Positions 32,983-41,494 of a stretch of DNA of 64,000 nucleotides are shown here, one piece after another; position 1 is the first letter of the stretch; each line of letters starts with the position of its first letter. The notes beneath the pieces are model-generated. The model was not told where the DNA came from. It saw nothing but the letters and a program-made list of their open reading frames with translations, and did no database searches. The stretch is taken from contig NZ_VCNC01000003.1 in assembly GCF_006210265.1 (NCBI RefSeq), forward strand, positions 372,001-436,000, in the 5' to 3' direction. The position numbers were made by a program, and so were the translations under genes. The DNA is from Desulfovibrio sp. UCD-KL4C. GTDB lineage: Bacteria > Desulfobacterota > Desulfovibrionia > Desulfovibrionales > Desulfovibrionaceae.

Positions 32983-34965
32983 TTAAGGTTTCATAATTTC
33001 ATCATACCCTTCGATAAGAGCTGTGACTACTGATGGATCAGCCAGTGTTGAAGTGTCACCGAGGTTTGCAGTGTCACCTTCAACAATCTTGCGAAGGATG
33101 CGGCGCATAATTTTACCACTTCTGGTTTTAGGCAGCGATGGTGAGAATTGAATCACTTGTGGTGCGGCCAGAGGTCCAATTTCTTTGCGGACGTGATTAC
33201 GCAGTTCTTTGGTGATATCTTCGTCTTCATCAAATTCTGCTTTAAGAGTTACATAGGCGTAAATTGATTGTCCTTTAATTTCGTGTGGCATTCCTACAAC
33301 TGCTGCTTCTGAAACAGCGGGATGTGAAACAAGAGCTGATTCTATTTCAGCTGTTCCAAGTCTGTGACCGGATACGTTGATAACGTCATCAACGCGTCCC
33401 ATGATCCAGAAATAGCCGTCTTTGTCTCTACGTGCTCCGTCTCCTGATTCGTATACACCAGGGAAACCTTGGAAGTATTGTTGTTTGAATCTTTCTTGGT
33501 TTCCCCAAACACCGCGAAGCATTCCGGGCCAAGGTTTTCTGATGACAAGGAATCCTCCTTCATTAGGTTCGACTTCTTTGCCATGTCTATCCACAATTAC
33601 AGCATCAATACCTGGCAACGGTAGTGTTGCGGACCCTGGTTTGAGCGGTGTGGCATATGGCAGTGGCGAAAGAACATGTCCACCTGTTTCAGTCTGCCAC
33701 CATGTATCCACGATAGGGAGTTTTCCATCGCCTATCTGGTTATGATACCACATCCATGCCTCAGGATTGATCGGTTCGCCGACTGTTCCAAGAATGCGCA
33801 GGCTGGAGAGATCATATTTTTCAGTCCATTGATCTCCTTCACGCATCAATGCGCGAATGGCCGTCGGTGCAGTATAGAAAATATTAACTCTGAATTTTTC
33901 ACAGATCTGCCAGAATCTTGCTGGGTCAGGATATGTTGGGACAGATTCGAACATCACACTGGTAGCTCCGAGAGCGAGCGGGCCGTATACAATATAAGAA
34001 TGTCCGGTTACCCAACCGATATCCGCTGTGCACCAGTGAACATCGTCGTCTTTAAGATCGAACACCCACTGGCAGGTATGTGCTGCGTAAGTCATGTAAC
34101 CACCGGTTGTGTGGAAAACACCTTTCGGTTTTCCAGTACTGCCGGAAGTATAGAGGATGAAAATAGGATCTTCTGAGTCCATCAGTTCATAAGGGCAGTT
34201 GTCTGTGATGTCAGGGGCGGACATGAGTTCTGCCCACAGGTGATCTCTTCCTTCAACCATTTCAACTTCATTTCCCGCTCTCGGTACGACAACACATTGT
34301 TCAACTGTAGGGCATTCTTTAAGAGCTTCATCTGAGTTTGGTTTCAAAGGAATTACTCTACCGCCTCTAAGAACTCCGTCACCAGTGATGTGAACTTTTA
34401 CGCCGCAGTCGTTGATGCGGTCACGTAGGCTGTTGGAGCTGAAGCCTGCAAAAATGATTGTGTGAGGTGCTCCTATTCTGGTACATGCCAACATTGCAAT
34501 TGCCAGTTCCGGTATCATGGGCAGATAGATTGAAACTCGGTCGCCTTTTTCGACTCCCAGTTTTTTAAGCACGTTTGCAAAACGGCAGACTTCACGATGA
34601 AGCATATCGTATGTATAAACTTTTACTTCATTGTCCTGTTCACCTTGCCAGATGAGTGCTGCTTTGTTGCGGCGTCCATTCTTAAGGTGTCGATCAAGGC
34701 AGTTTGCAGATGCATTGAGTTTTCCGCCTTCAAACCATTTGATTTCGGGTTTATCGAAATCGTACTCAAGGACGGTGTCCCATTTACGGTCCCATGTGAG
34801 GAGTTCCTCTGCGCGTTCAGCCCAGAATCCATCCATATCGTTGATGGAACGATCATAAATGGCTTTATATTCCTCAAGACTTTTTACACATGCAGTCGGA
34901 TTAGACGGAGGAGTAAAAAGTCTGTGTTCTGTGGAAAGGCTTTCAATTTTATTTTCTTCTTTCAT
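32983..34965 (-). CDS. acs: acetate--CoA ligase (acetyl-CoA synthetase)
   Basis: 660 residues, the normal Acs length. It converts acetate, ATP and CoA to acetyl-CoA via acetyl-AMP. Visible: the P-loop [11 protein letters not shown], the acetate-pocket/adenylate region WWQTETGG, the hinge [13 protein letters not shown], and the C-terminal [11 protein letters not shown] whose lysine is the catalytic and regulatory acetylation site. AGGAGG precedes the ATG. It is encoded alone, divergent from a glycosyltransferase. A GNAT gene is the next gene downstream on the same strand, but I see no evidence that it is the Acs acetylase. Confidence 0.97.
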   Translation of the reverse strand: MKEENKIESLSTEHRLFTPPSNPTACVKSLEEYKAIYDRSINDMDGFWAERAEELLTWDRKWDTVLEYDFDKPEIKWFEGGKLNASANCLDRHLKNGRRNKAALIWQGEQDNEVKVYTYDMLHREVCRFANVLKKLGVEKGDRVSIYLPMIPELAIAMLACTRIGAPHTIIFAGFSSNSLRDRINDCGVKVHITGDGVLRGGRVIPLKPNSDEALKECPTVEQCVVVPRAGNEVEMVEGRDHLWAELMSAPDITDNCPYELMDSEDPIFILYTSGSTGKPKGVFHTTGGYMTYAAHTCQWVFDLKDDDVHWCTADIGWVTGHSYIVYGPLALGATSVMFESVPTYPDPARFWQICEKFRVNIFYTAPTAIRALMREGDQWTEKYDLSSLRILGTVGEPINPEAWMWYHNQIGDGKLPIVDTWWQTETGGHVLSPLPYATPLKPGSATLPLPGIDAVIVDRHGKEVEPNEGGFLVIRKPWPGMLRGVWGNQERFKQQYFQGFPGVYESGDGARRDKDGYFWIMGRVDDVINVSGHRLGTAEIESALVSHPAVSEAAVVGMPHEIKGQSIYAYVTLKAEFDEDEDITKELRNHVRKEIGPLAAPQVIQFSPSLPKTRSGKIMRRILRKIVEGDTANLGDTSTLADPSVVTALIEGYDEIMKP

Positions 34966-35278
34966 CTCCTGAACCTCCTGAGAATTTTTGCAAATGTCTG
35001 TTTATGTAGATAAGTTGTATTCGGTCAGTCGCCTGTAGCACAGTCCTTTTGACCAGATGAGTTATTTATATACGTTTTGTTAAGATGGTGCACATGTTTT
35101 TCGATAAACGGTATCGTAAAAAATCTATGCAGGAGGAAGTACCGTTTGGCGGAGTGAAAGGCCCGTTCACCTAAATAAGCTACCGTTAATGGATATTTGT
35201 AACCCTTGCCCGAGTCTGTAGACTGGTGTTATCGGTGTATAATAGTCCAAAAAAGATGAAAAAAGGAAGTTTTACTCG
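34966..35278. other. 313-base divergent intergenic region with several inverted repeats
   Basis: Contains AAACGGTA / TACCGTTT (35106-35113 / 35140-35147, 26-base loop), GTGAA / TTCAC just after it, the dyad AGTCT-GT-AGACT (35213-35224), and TATAAT at 35238-35243, a likely -10 about 36 bases before the glycosyltransferase start. No open frame of note. It could hold a structured leader or small RNA; I do not recognise a riboswitch class. Confidence 0.45.
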
Positions 35279-36838
35279 ATGAAAGCTCTTGTCATAAATC
35301 TTACTCGTTTCGGGGATTTACTCCAAACTCAACCAGTGGTTTCCGGTCTTGTGCAAAACGGATATGAGACCAGTATTCTGTGTCTTGAAAATTTTGCCGG
35401 AACAATGGATCTTATGCAGGATGTTTTCTCAACTTTTGCATTGCCTGGAGCTTCTGTTCTTGCCGCTCTTGACCGTGATTGGCGGGAATCATTGAAACTA
35501 TTTGAAACATTTTGCGCTGAAGTATTGATACAGGTTGATCCTGATTTGATCGTGAATTTGACCCCGTCGCTTCCTGCTCGCCTGCTGGCGATGCGGTTTA
35601 GTCGAATGGAGGGGAAGGTTCGCAAAGTACGCGGTTTTGCCATTGATAGTTTCGGTTTTAACGCTGATACCACGCCGTGGGCAGGGTTTCTGCAAGTCGC
35701 TTCGACTAACCGGGGGGCAAGTCCTTTTAACGTCGTTGATCTGTTTAGCCGAGTAGCAGGGCTAGGGGATACAGTCCCTTTTAAATTGGCTGATCCTTCT
35801 CCCAAAATGAAGGCGGCGGCTGACATACTTTTGGGCGGCATTATAGAGGGAGCAGAAGGTTTTGTGGGTTTTCAACCGGGGGCGAGTGAAGAGCGTAGAC
35901 GCTGGCCTGTTAAATATTTCAGAGAACTTGGTGAGCGTTTATGGAGAGAGTTGCGGAAAATTCCTGTGCTTTTAGGGACCAAGGGAGAACAAACTCTCGG
36001 AGACAGAATTCTTGAGGGGGCTTCTTTTCCTTCCTTGAATTTGATGGGTAAAACAGGGCTTCCTGAACTTGCAGCTGTGCTTGGCAAACTTGATGTACTT
36101 GTGACAAACGATACCGGAACAATGCATCTTGCCGCTGGAGAAGGTACTCCTGTTGCAGCTGTTTTTCTGGCTACAGCTCAGCCTTGGGATACAGGGCCGG
36201 CTGCAGCCAACTCACTTTGCTTAGAGCCTGAAGTCGATTGTCATCCTTGCCCGTTTGGAGTTCCATGTCCGCATGATAATATGTGCCGACATGCGATAAA
36301 GGCTGATGTTGTTTTTGAGGCTGTCTCTAAGTTCATTATTAAAGGGGAATGGGTACCTTCAACTGTGAAGGGAGCTCGTCAGTATTTGACAGGTCATGAT
36401 GAGCTTGGTTTTATGTCTCTATCATCGCTTTCAGGGCATGACGAGACGGATCGTTATAAGTGGATAACTTTGCAAAGAGAGTTGTATCGTCGTTTTCTTG
36501 ACGAAGAAGATATTTCCGCATTGATACTTACTAGCACACCTCCGTCTCTTGAATTTCGTTTAAGGCTAACTAAGTCTCTATCAGAAGTAAGAGATCTTCT
36601 CTTTTTGCTGAGTAAACAAGCAGAGCTTTTACAGGGCAATCCAATGGAGAGTCTTAAAATTAAATTTTTGGCTAACCTACAGAAAATTCAAGATATTTTG
36701 TCTTCATGTCCTGAGCTGACTGTCCTATCTTCTCTTTGGTCTTTTGAGTCCAGAGCAAATGATACAATGGATGGGCTTGCGCTACTTTTAAAACGTTACA
36801 GATCTTTGGTTTTTGCTCTTCATGTCTCTTTTGAATAG
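35279..36838 (+). CDS. glycosyltransferase family 9 (heptosyltransferase-like) protein with a C-terminal extension
   Basis: 519 residues. The GT9/heptosyltransferase N-terminus VINLTRFGDLLQTQPV, the nucleotide-sugar half with VGFQPGASEERRRWP, and DVLVTNDTGTMHLAAGEGTPVAAVF are clear. A cysteine-rich loop follows (DCHPCPFGVPCPHDNMC), as in several GT9 proteins of this group. About 150 extra residues at the C-terminus are predominantly helical and of unknown use. It probably adds a sugar to lipopolysaccharide core or to a protein. The next genes are two small unknowns that may be motility-related, so flagellin glycosylation is a possibility, not shown. Confidence 0.85.
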   Translation: MKALVINLTRFGDLLQTQPVVSGLVQNGYETSILCLENFAGTMDLMQDVFSTFALPGASVLAALDRDWRESLKLFETFCAEVLIQVDPDLIVNLTPSLPARLLAMRFSRMEGKVRKVRGFAIDSFGFNADTTPWAGFLQVASTNRGASPFNVVDLFSRVAGLGDTVPFKLADPSPKMKAAADILLGGIIEGAEGFVGFQPGASEERRRWPVKYFRELGERLWRELRKIPVLLGTKGEQTLGDRILEGASFPSLNLMGKTGLPELAAVLGKLDVLVTNDTGTMHLAAGEGTPVAAVFLATAQPWDTGPAAANSLCLEPEVDCHPCPFGVPCPHDNMCRHAIKADVVFEAVSKFIIKGEWVPSTVKGARQYLTGHDELGFMSLSSLSGHDETDRYKWITLQRELYRRFLDEEDISALILTSTPPSLEFRLRLTKSLSEVRDLLFLLSKQAELLQGNPMESLKIKFLANLQKIQDILSSCPELTVLSSLWSFESRANDTMDGLALLLKRYRSLVFALHVSFE

Positions 36839-36841
36839 AAT

Positions 36842-36857
36842 TGGCACAACTCTTGTA
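36842..36857 (+). promoter_or_regulatory. sigma-54-like promoter upstream of the two small unknown genes
   Basis: TGGCAC-AACTC-TTGTA with the GG and the -12 G at canonical spacing; only the -12 C is replaced by T. The predicted start near 36868 would give a leader of about 54 bases to the ATG at 36922. It lies in the 83-base gap after the glycosyltransferase gene. Confidence 0.5.
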
Positions 36858-36921
36858 TAGCCTTCTGTGTATCGGACCAACCGGAAATAATTACGTACCT
36901 AATTTAAGAAGGAGATTAATC

Positions 36922-37521
36922 ATGATCGTCATCGATGGGCAAAAAAGAGACTTGGATGTTAGAAGTTTTGAAAATTTGGAGCAGGTTTTTGATAGTGTTT
37001 TGGAACAGGGATTTCTTGATGACCGCATCGTAACTGATGTTTTTGTAAATGAGGAACCATTCAGCGAAATTTATCCCAACCAGTCCGAAGATATTGAAAC
37101 TACCGAAATAGAAAGCCTCGAAATCAAGAGCGCTTCAACAGTTGAAATTGCAAGCAGCATTACCATTGAACTGTATAAAGTGGTCAACATTATGGCTGGC
37201 GGCGGTAAGCAGGTCGCAGAACTTTTCAGGCAGGCAGATGATGCAGAAGCTCTTGAATTATATCAGGATCTGCTTGATGTAACCAGAGATTTTCTTAATA
37301 TGCTGGGTAGTCTCAGAGACAATTTTTCCCTTAAAGACAGCAATGGTTTCGGTGAAGTACTGGAAGAATTCTCCAGCCTTTTCACTGAAATGACTGAAGT
37401 CCTTGAAAATGAAGACTGGATTTTACTTGCAGATTTACTTGAATATGAATTTCTGCCTTCAGTTGAAAAGTGGAAAAGTGTTATTTCCGCAATTCGTGAA
37501 GATATCAGAAAGTCCGCATAG
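36922..37521 (+). CDS. uncharacterised acidic protein, possibly flagellum-associated
   Basis: 199 residues from the ATG at 36922 (AAGGAGA ribosome site); the open frame extends upstream to 36841 without a ribosome site. I do not recognise the family. The sequence is acidic, begins with a short beta-rich segment (MIVIDGQKRDLDVRSFENLEQVF) and is mostly helical after residue 60, with VAELFRQADDAEALELYQDLLDVT. It is 11 bases before the next small gene, and a sigma-54-like site is upstream. In this group sigma-54 often drives flagellar genes, so a motility link is an inference. Confidence 0.7.
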   Translation: MIVIDGQKRDLDVRSFENLEQVFDSVLEQGFLDDRIVTDVFVNEEPFSEIYPNQSEDIETTEIESLEIKSASTVEIASSITIELYKVVNIMAGGGKQVAELFRQADDAEALELYQDLLDVTRDFLNMLGSLRDNFSLKDSNGFGEVLEEFSSLFTEMTEVLENEDWILLADLLEYEFLPSVEKWKSVISAIREDIRKSA

Positions 37522-37532
37522 GGGTAAATATT

Positions 37533-37886
37533 ATGGCTGATACGCTACATCTTTTGGATCAGGCTTTGGATCTCGGGCATAAGGAACTGAAACTTTTACT
37601 AGTCGGAGAAGTTGATGAAGCTTTTGAGGCTGCTGAAAAAAGAGGTCATTATACTAGTCAAGCTCTTGAAACGAAAGCAAGCGTAAGTCTTAATGATGTT
37701 CTTAGCAGGATTGAAAAACTCAAGTCGCTTCAGGGACAGCTGACTACAGAAGCTAAGAAGCTACATGCTTCACTCAAAGCTGACCTGGGGCGAACAAAGA
37801 AAGAACATGTCAGGTTTAAGGGGTATCTAGGCGCAGCTAAAGGTACTCCTCGCATGACAAATATGTTTATCAATAAGATTGGATAA
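37533..37886 (+). CDS. small helical protein, FlgN/FliT-like in appearance
   Basis: 117 residues, almost entirely helical (LLDQALDLGHKELKLLLVGEVDEAFEAAEKR, then a long coiled-coil-like segment). Size and pattern recall flagellar chaperones such as FlgN or FliT, which bind hook-associated proteins, but no diagnostic motif is present. The C-terminal GYLGAAKGTPRMTNMFINKIG is basic and may be flexible. It is translated behind the acidic unknown gene. Confidence 0.6.
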   Translation: MADTLHLLDQALDLGHKELKLLLVGEVDEAFEAAEKRGHYTSQALETKASVSLNDVLSRIEKLKSLQGQLTTEAKKLHASLKADLGRTKKEHVRFKGYLGAAKGTPRMTNMFINKIG

Positions 37887-37943
37887 CTTCCAAGCAGGTT
37901 TTTAGTTTAATCTTTATGCGGTAGATGACGGTACGACATGATT

Positions 37944-37977
37944 AACCCCGGCAGGAATTATATTCCGGTCGGGGGTT
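37944..37977. terminator. convergent hairpin without T-run
   Basis: Imperfect inverted repeat (37944-37958 / 37962-37977) between convergent genes. It lacks a T-run on both sides, so it is a weak terminator or stabiliser. Confidence 0.45.
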
Positions 37978-37995
37978 ATCGTCAAATGTAGCAAA

Positions 37996-38940
37996 TTAAA
38001 TTTTGATCCAATCAATAAATTGTTCATTTTCATCTCGGATAGTTCCGCTCATGGTGAAACCAACGCCAAGTCTGCATGATGTCCTGTCGATGTTCTCAAC
38101 TGTGCGGATTTTTCCTGCATACCAATATGGTTTGAAGATTTTCTGACGGAAATTGAACATAAAAATATTGATTAGTACACTGGTATTCGTATCAAATTTA
38201 TTTTCACTTAAGATGAGCGGCGTGCTGACTGCGAGCCCTCCGTTTGAAATATTAATCACTTCATTGTCTTCATGTCCGCCGGATCTTGGATCATAGGAAT
38301 TAACAGCCAGATCAGGAATGGTGTCAGCAAAAGAAGCATCATCTGTATCCGGCTTTCCTAGCCAGATTTTAACCCGTATGAACTGCTGATCAATAACTTT
38401 TTTGCGCTTATGCCGGCGGCGGATAACAGTTGAAAAAGATTGCGGAAGAGTTGTGCTTAGTCTGCCGCATCCATCTTTTTTACATTGAAGATTTGCTATA
38501 GTTACTTTGAAACTGTTAACTGTTCCTGTTGTTATTTTTTCCGGTGGAAACATGACCAGTATCCGTCCGTATTCTGGTTGCCCAGACAGTCCCATATCGT
38601 CAACTATTTCTAAGTTTACTCGGTCCTCTTTTATTTCTGTAATGACAGCTCTTGCCAGAACATTTTCATGCGCATCAGGAAGAGCAATGTCCAAAATTAT
38701 TCCGTTATCTTTAAAAGTTGATATCAAACTTTCTTTGCCGGAAATTTCATTGCCTTGTTTTTTTGAAGAAGGCCGTATTATGAGATACGCAATCAACGCA
38801 GCAAGTAAGGCTACAGCTCCGGCTGCGGCAAGTATGATAGGTATAGCCTCCGGAGGCATGGTCTTATAAATTTTCATAGCCGGAGTTACTATAGCTGTAT
38901 TTAATTTGTCTAATAAAAGCTGAAGGTTTAATTTATCCAT
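37996..38940 (-). CDS. membrane-anchored PilZ domain protein
   Basis: 314 residues. One membrane span near residues 30-52 (AIPIILAAAGAVALLAALIAY) is followed by a basic stretch, leaving most of the protein cytoplasmic. A YcgR-N-like beta domain (about 70-165) precedes a PilZ-like domain with RRRHKRKK (RxxxR-type) and NISNGGLAVS (N/DxSxxG). The insertion between the two motifs is unusually long. It probably binds c-di-GMP at the membrane, perhaps to act on motility. It is convergent with the two small unknowns. Confidence 0.82.
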   Translation of the reverse strand: MDKLNLQLLLDKLNTAIVTPAMKIYKTMPPEAIPIILAAAGAVALLAALIAYLIIRPSSKKQGNEISGKESLISTFKDNGIILDIALPDAHENVLARAVITEIKEDRVNLEIVDDMGLSGQPEYGRILVMFPPEKITTGTVNSFKVTIANLQCKKDGCGRLSTTLPQSFSTVIRRRHKRKKVIDQQFIRVKIWLGKPDTDDASFADTIPDLAVNSYDPRSGGHEDNEVINISNGGLAVSTPLILSENKFDTNTSVLINIFMFNFRQKIFKPYWYAGKIRTVENIDRTSCRLGVGFTMSGTIRDENEQFIDWIKI

Positions 38941-39131
38941 TATTGATATCCTGTTGTGAATATATATGTACTCTAAATTTTATTCTTATTATCTTTCTAT
39001 GTAGTTGCCGAAACGTTAAAATGTCAATGTCGGTTTACTCTGGACTATAATGATTATTGCGGCTATTCACCTCCACAATAAATGGTTATTGTGACGTATG
39101 TGATAACATTGATTAATAAAGGGTTTGTGAA

Positions 39132-39989
39132 ATGCTCGAAAGGACTTTTTGTCATCTTAAGGGAATCGGAGCCGCGTCCGAGGCTAAAATTTGGGAAGCC
39201 GGAGTAAGTCATTGGAAGGATGTCCTTGGCGGAACTGATATTCCTTTTTCCCCTGCGAAGGTGGACGAGCTTGAAAAAGGGTGCAGTGAATCTCTGGACA
39301 GACTTGAGAAATGTGATCCCATTTGGTTTGCAGATAGGCTTCCTGCCTCTGATCAATGGCGTCTTTTTCCCCATTTTAGAAATAACATTGCATATATAGA
39401 TATAGAAACCACCGGGACTGATTCTCATAGCTGCGATATTACAACTATTGCGTTATGGAATGGGCATGAAATTAAAACTTACGTTCAAGGTCGAAATCTT
39501 TATGATTTTGAAGATGAAATTGCCAAGTATTCAATGATAGTAAGTTTTAATGGAAAATGTTTTGATGTTCCGTTTATTGAAAAGTATTTTGGTATCAAAG
39601 TTAAAGCCGCTCATATTGATTTACGTTTTGTCTTCCGGTCACTCGGTATTACCGGCGGTCTTAAAGGTATTGAGCATTACTTCGGTATGGATCGCGGAGA
39701 TGCGGAAGGGCTTGATGGATATTTTGCAGTCCTTTTATGGAATGAATACGAAATGTCCGGTAATGATAAAGCTCTTGAAACATTACTTGCGTATAATGTT
39801 TTGGACAGTGTTAATCTCGAAAATTTAATGATTAGAGGATATAACCTGCATATTGAAAGATTTCCGCAACATGATCTTAAGCCGCTTGCAGAAGCTATGG
39901 AGCCGCTGAATCCTTTCAAGGCACATCTTGATGTGGTGGATTCCATAAGACGTAGATATCTCTCTGGAGGGGCATTCAGGAAATTTTAG
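39132..39989 (+). CDS. RNase H-fold 3'-5' exonuclease-like protein (YprB family)
   Basis: 285 residues. The N-terminal helix-hairpin-helix-like segment (GIGAASEAKIWEAGVSHWKDVL) is typical. The exonuclease core shows IAYIDIETTG (DxE catalytic pair), then SFNGKCFDVPFIEKYF and HIDLRFVFRSLG, and YNVLDSVNL with the late acidic residue, matching RNase_H_2/YprB proteins. The substrate (ssDNA or RNA) is unknown. It stands alone and ends at a terminator. Confidence 0.87.
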   Translation: MLERTFCHLKGIGAASEAKIWEAGVSHWKDVLGGTDIPFSPAKVDELEKGCSESLDRLEKCDPIWFADRLPASDQWRLFPHFRNNIAYIDIETTGTDSHSCDITTIALWNGHEIKTYVQGRNLYDFEDEIAKYSMIVSFNGKCFDVPFIEKYFGIKVKAAHIDLRFVFRSLGITGGLKGIEHYFGMDRGDAEGLDGYFAVLLWNEYEMSGNDKALETLLAYNVLDSVNLENLMIRGYNLHIERFPQHDLKPLAEAMEPLNPFKAHLDVVDSIRRRYLSGGAFRKF

Positions 39990-40049
39990 ATAGAAGAACG
40001 GAACCTTTTTATAAGAAGAGTTGCCGTCAGAGTGAATTTATTTCCCATT

Positions 40050-40085
40050 AAGGTCGTTTTCAATTTTGAAGACGACCTTTTTTAC
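40050..40085 (+). terminator. intrinsic terminator after the YprB-like gene
   Basis: 12-bp stem with one G-U (AAGGTCGTTTTC / GAAGACGACCTT) followed by a run of T. Confidence 0.85.
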
Positions 40086-40176
40086 GCGATTCTAAAATAA
40101 TTTTAGATAATTAAATTGTTAAAATATAAGTATAAATATAAAAAATAATAGCTTTGAGTGATGATCATAAAAGATT

Positions 40177-40193
40177 GGGTACGTTCTATGCAA
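40177..40193 (+). promoter_or_regulatory. weak sigma-54-like site upstream of the methyltransferase gene
   Basis: GG-N10-GC spacing is kept (GG 40178-40179, GC 40190-40191), but the flanks deviate (GGGTAC, ATGCA). Its predicted start near 40203 would leave a 60-base leader. Confidence 0.25.
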
Positions 40194-40263
40194 TGAGCGA
40201 ATAGGGAAGGCAAAGGCTGCCTGCCTGATTAACATATTGATGATTTTAAGGGGGGGGATATAT

Positions 40264-41253
40264 ATGCATGAACATTCCGCTGCAGAAATAGAGAAAGCTC
40301 GTCATCAGCACAGATTTATTCAGGACATGGTAATCGAGCCATCATTTTATACTAAAAGCTCATTCTTGAAAGATGTTGGCATGATGAGTGATCCTTCTAT
40401 TGTTGTAACGGATTCTATGATTATGGGGCTGGTTCTCAAATATTTCTATTGTTATGTTCATAAGGGGCATTTTGATGAAGTTGTTCCGCTGGAAGAAGTA
40501 AGCTCTCTTTGCGATATGTTCAGCCGTCATCGCAGTCTTAATGAACCTGATGATGACATAGAATTGATGAATTATCTTCGTCAGTGGTCCTTTTCTCTCC
40601 GAATGCTCGCTGATATTCCAAAAACAAGCCATATTATCCGTTCAATTATTGGGCATAAGATTTCTTCTAGTTTAATTAATTCAGATGAATATGTCGGACT
40701 TGATATTGGAACAGGAACCGGAATTTTACTCATTGCACAGTATATCCATGCCCGCAGATTGGGCTTTGAAAATATAAATCTTTTCGGGATGGAATATGAC
40801 AAAATGGTTGGGTTGCAGAGTTATAAAATATTTAAAGAGCTGGGTATTGCAGAGATTGTTCTTGCTGATGCACGGGATTGTCGTAACTATGATTTTTTAA
40901 AAAATAAAAAGGTCACGTTTGTTTCAAATGAGAATGTTGCCGCAATGCATCAGCCCCTGCGGCGTGATCATTTGGTAGCAATTTGCAGTACTCTTTTTAG
41001 AACTGTTGGTGAAAATATTAAAGATGCCGGTTTTTTTCCGGAAGGATTGATAGCCTTTTGCTCTGAAATGAATGTTTCTGTACTGCTTTCAAAAAATACA
41101 GCTTTTTTGGGTCCTAAAGAATATCATGATATGCATCTTCTGCCGCAGGGTATTATAATAGAAGGAAATATTGTTCCTCTTCACCAGCTTGGCGAGGAAT
41201 TGCTGCCGCATATGGCGGAATGGGCACGTGAAAGTCTATCACGCAGGTGGTAA
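40264..41253 (+). CDS. SAM-dependent methyltransferase of unknown substrate
   Basis: 329 residues from ATG 40264, behind a long poly-G ribosome-site stretch (40248-40257); a frame start at 40237 precedes that stretch and is rejected. Motif I is LDIGTGTGILLIAQY, the acidic strand-2 end is GMEYDKM, and LADARDCRNYDF is motif II-like. VTFVSNENVAAMHQPL is the region where arginine methyltransferases carry their catalytic acidic loop. The N-terminal 130 residues are helical and unrecognised. The architecture recalls PRMT-like or small-molecule methyltransferases. It ends at a terminator. Confidence 0.8.
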   Translation: MHEHSAAEIEKARHQHRFIQDMVIEPSFYTKSSFLKDVGMMSDPSIVVTDSMIMGLVLKYFYCYVHKGHFDEVVPLEEVSSLCDMFSRHRSLNEPDDDIELMNYLRQWSFSLRMLADIPKTSHIIRSIIGHKISSSLINSDEYVGLDIGTGTGILLIAQYIHARRLGFENINLFGMEYDKMVGLQSYKIFKELGIAEIVLADARDCRNYDFLKNKKVTFVSNENVAAMHQPLRRDHLVAICSTLFRTVGENIKDAGFFPEGLIAFCSEMNVSVLLSKNTAFLGPKEYHDMHLLPQGIIIEGNIVPLHQLGEELLPHMAEWARESLSRRW

Positions 41254-41313
41254 AAATATTAGCTCAAGTTTTCTAACTGACTTGTTTTAAGTAAAATATT
41301 TACAATTTTTTTT

Positions 41314-41361
41314 GAATCTCCTTCTGCGTATTTTATGATATGTTGAAGGAGATTCTTTATA
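41314..41361 (+). terminator. intrinsic terminator after the methyltransferase gene
   Basis: Perfect 11-bp stem (GAATCTCCTTC / GAAGGAGATTC, 41314-41324 / 41345-41355) with a 20-base loop and a T-rich tail. Confidence 0.8.
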
Positions 41362-41416
41362 TTTATTGCCCGCCCATTTAGCTTTACAGTGTGCAATAAA
41401 TATATGATAGTCCGCG

Positions 41417-41434
41417 CGCTCGCGTGGCTGAGCG
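41417..41434 (+). other. hairpin in the leader of the DEAD-box gene
   Basis: CGCTC / GAGCG around an eight-base loop, about 60 bases before the helicase start. Cold-shock and helicase mRNAs often have structured leaders. The importance here is unknown. Confidence 0.25.
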
Positions 41435-41494
41435 TATAGCTTTTTGATACCGTGAAGGGCGTGCTGTAATTTTAATGTAATAATGGAGAACTAC

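Noticed and set aside
41483-41494. ATG start for the DEAD-box protein at 41483
   Set aside because: This ATG overlaps the GGAG that serves the TTG at 41495; the family's usual N-terminus fits the TTG start.
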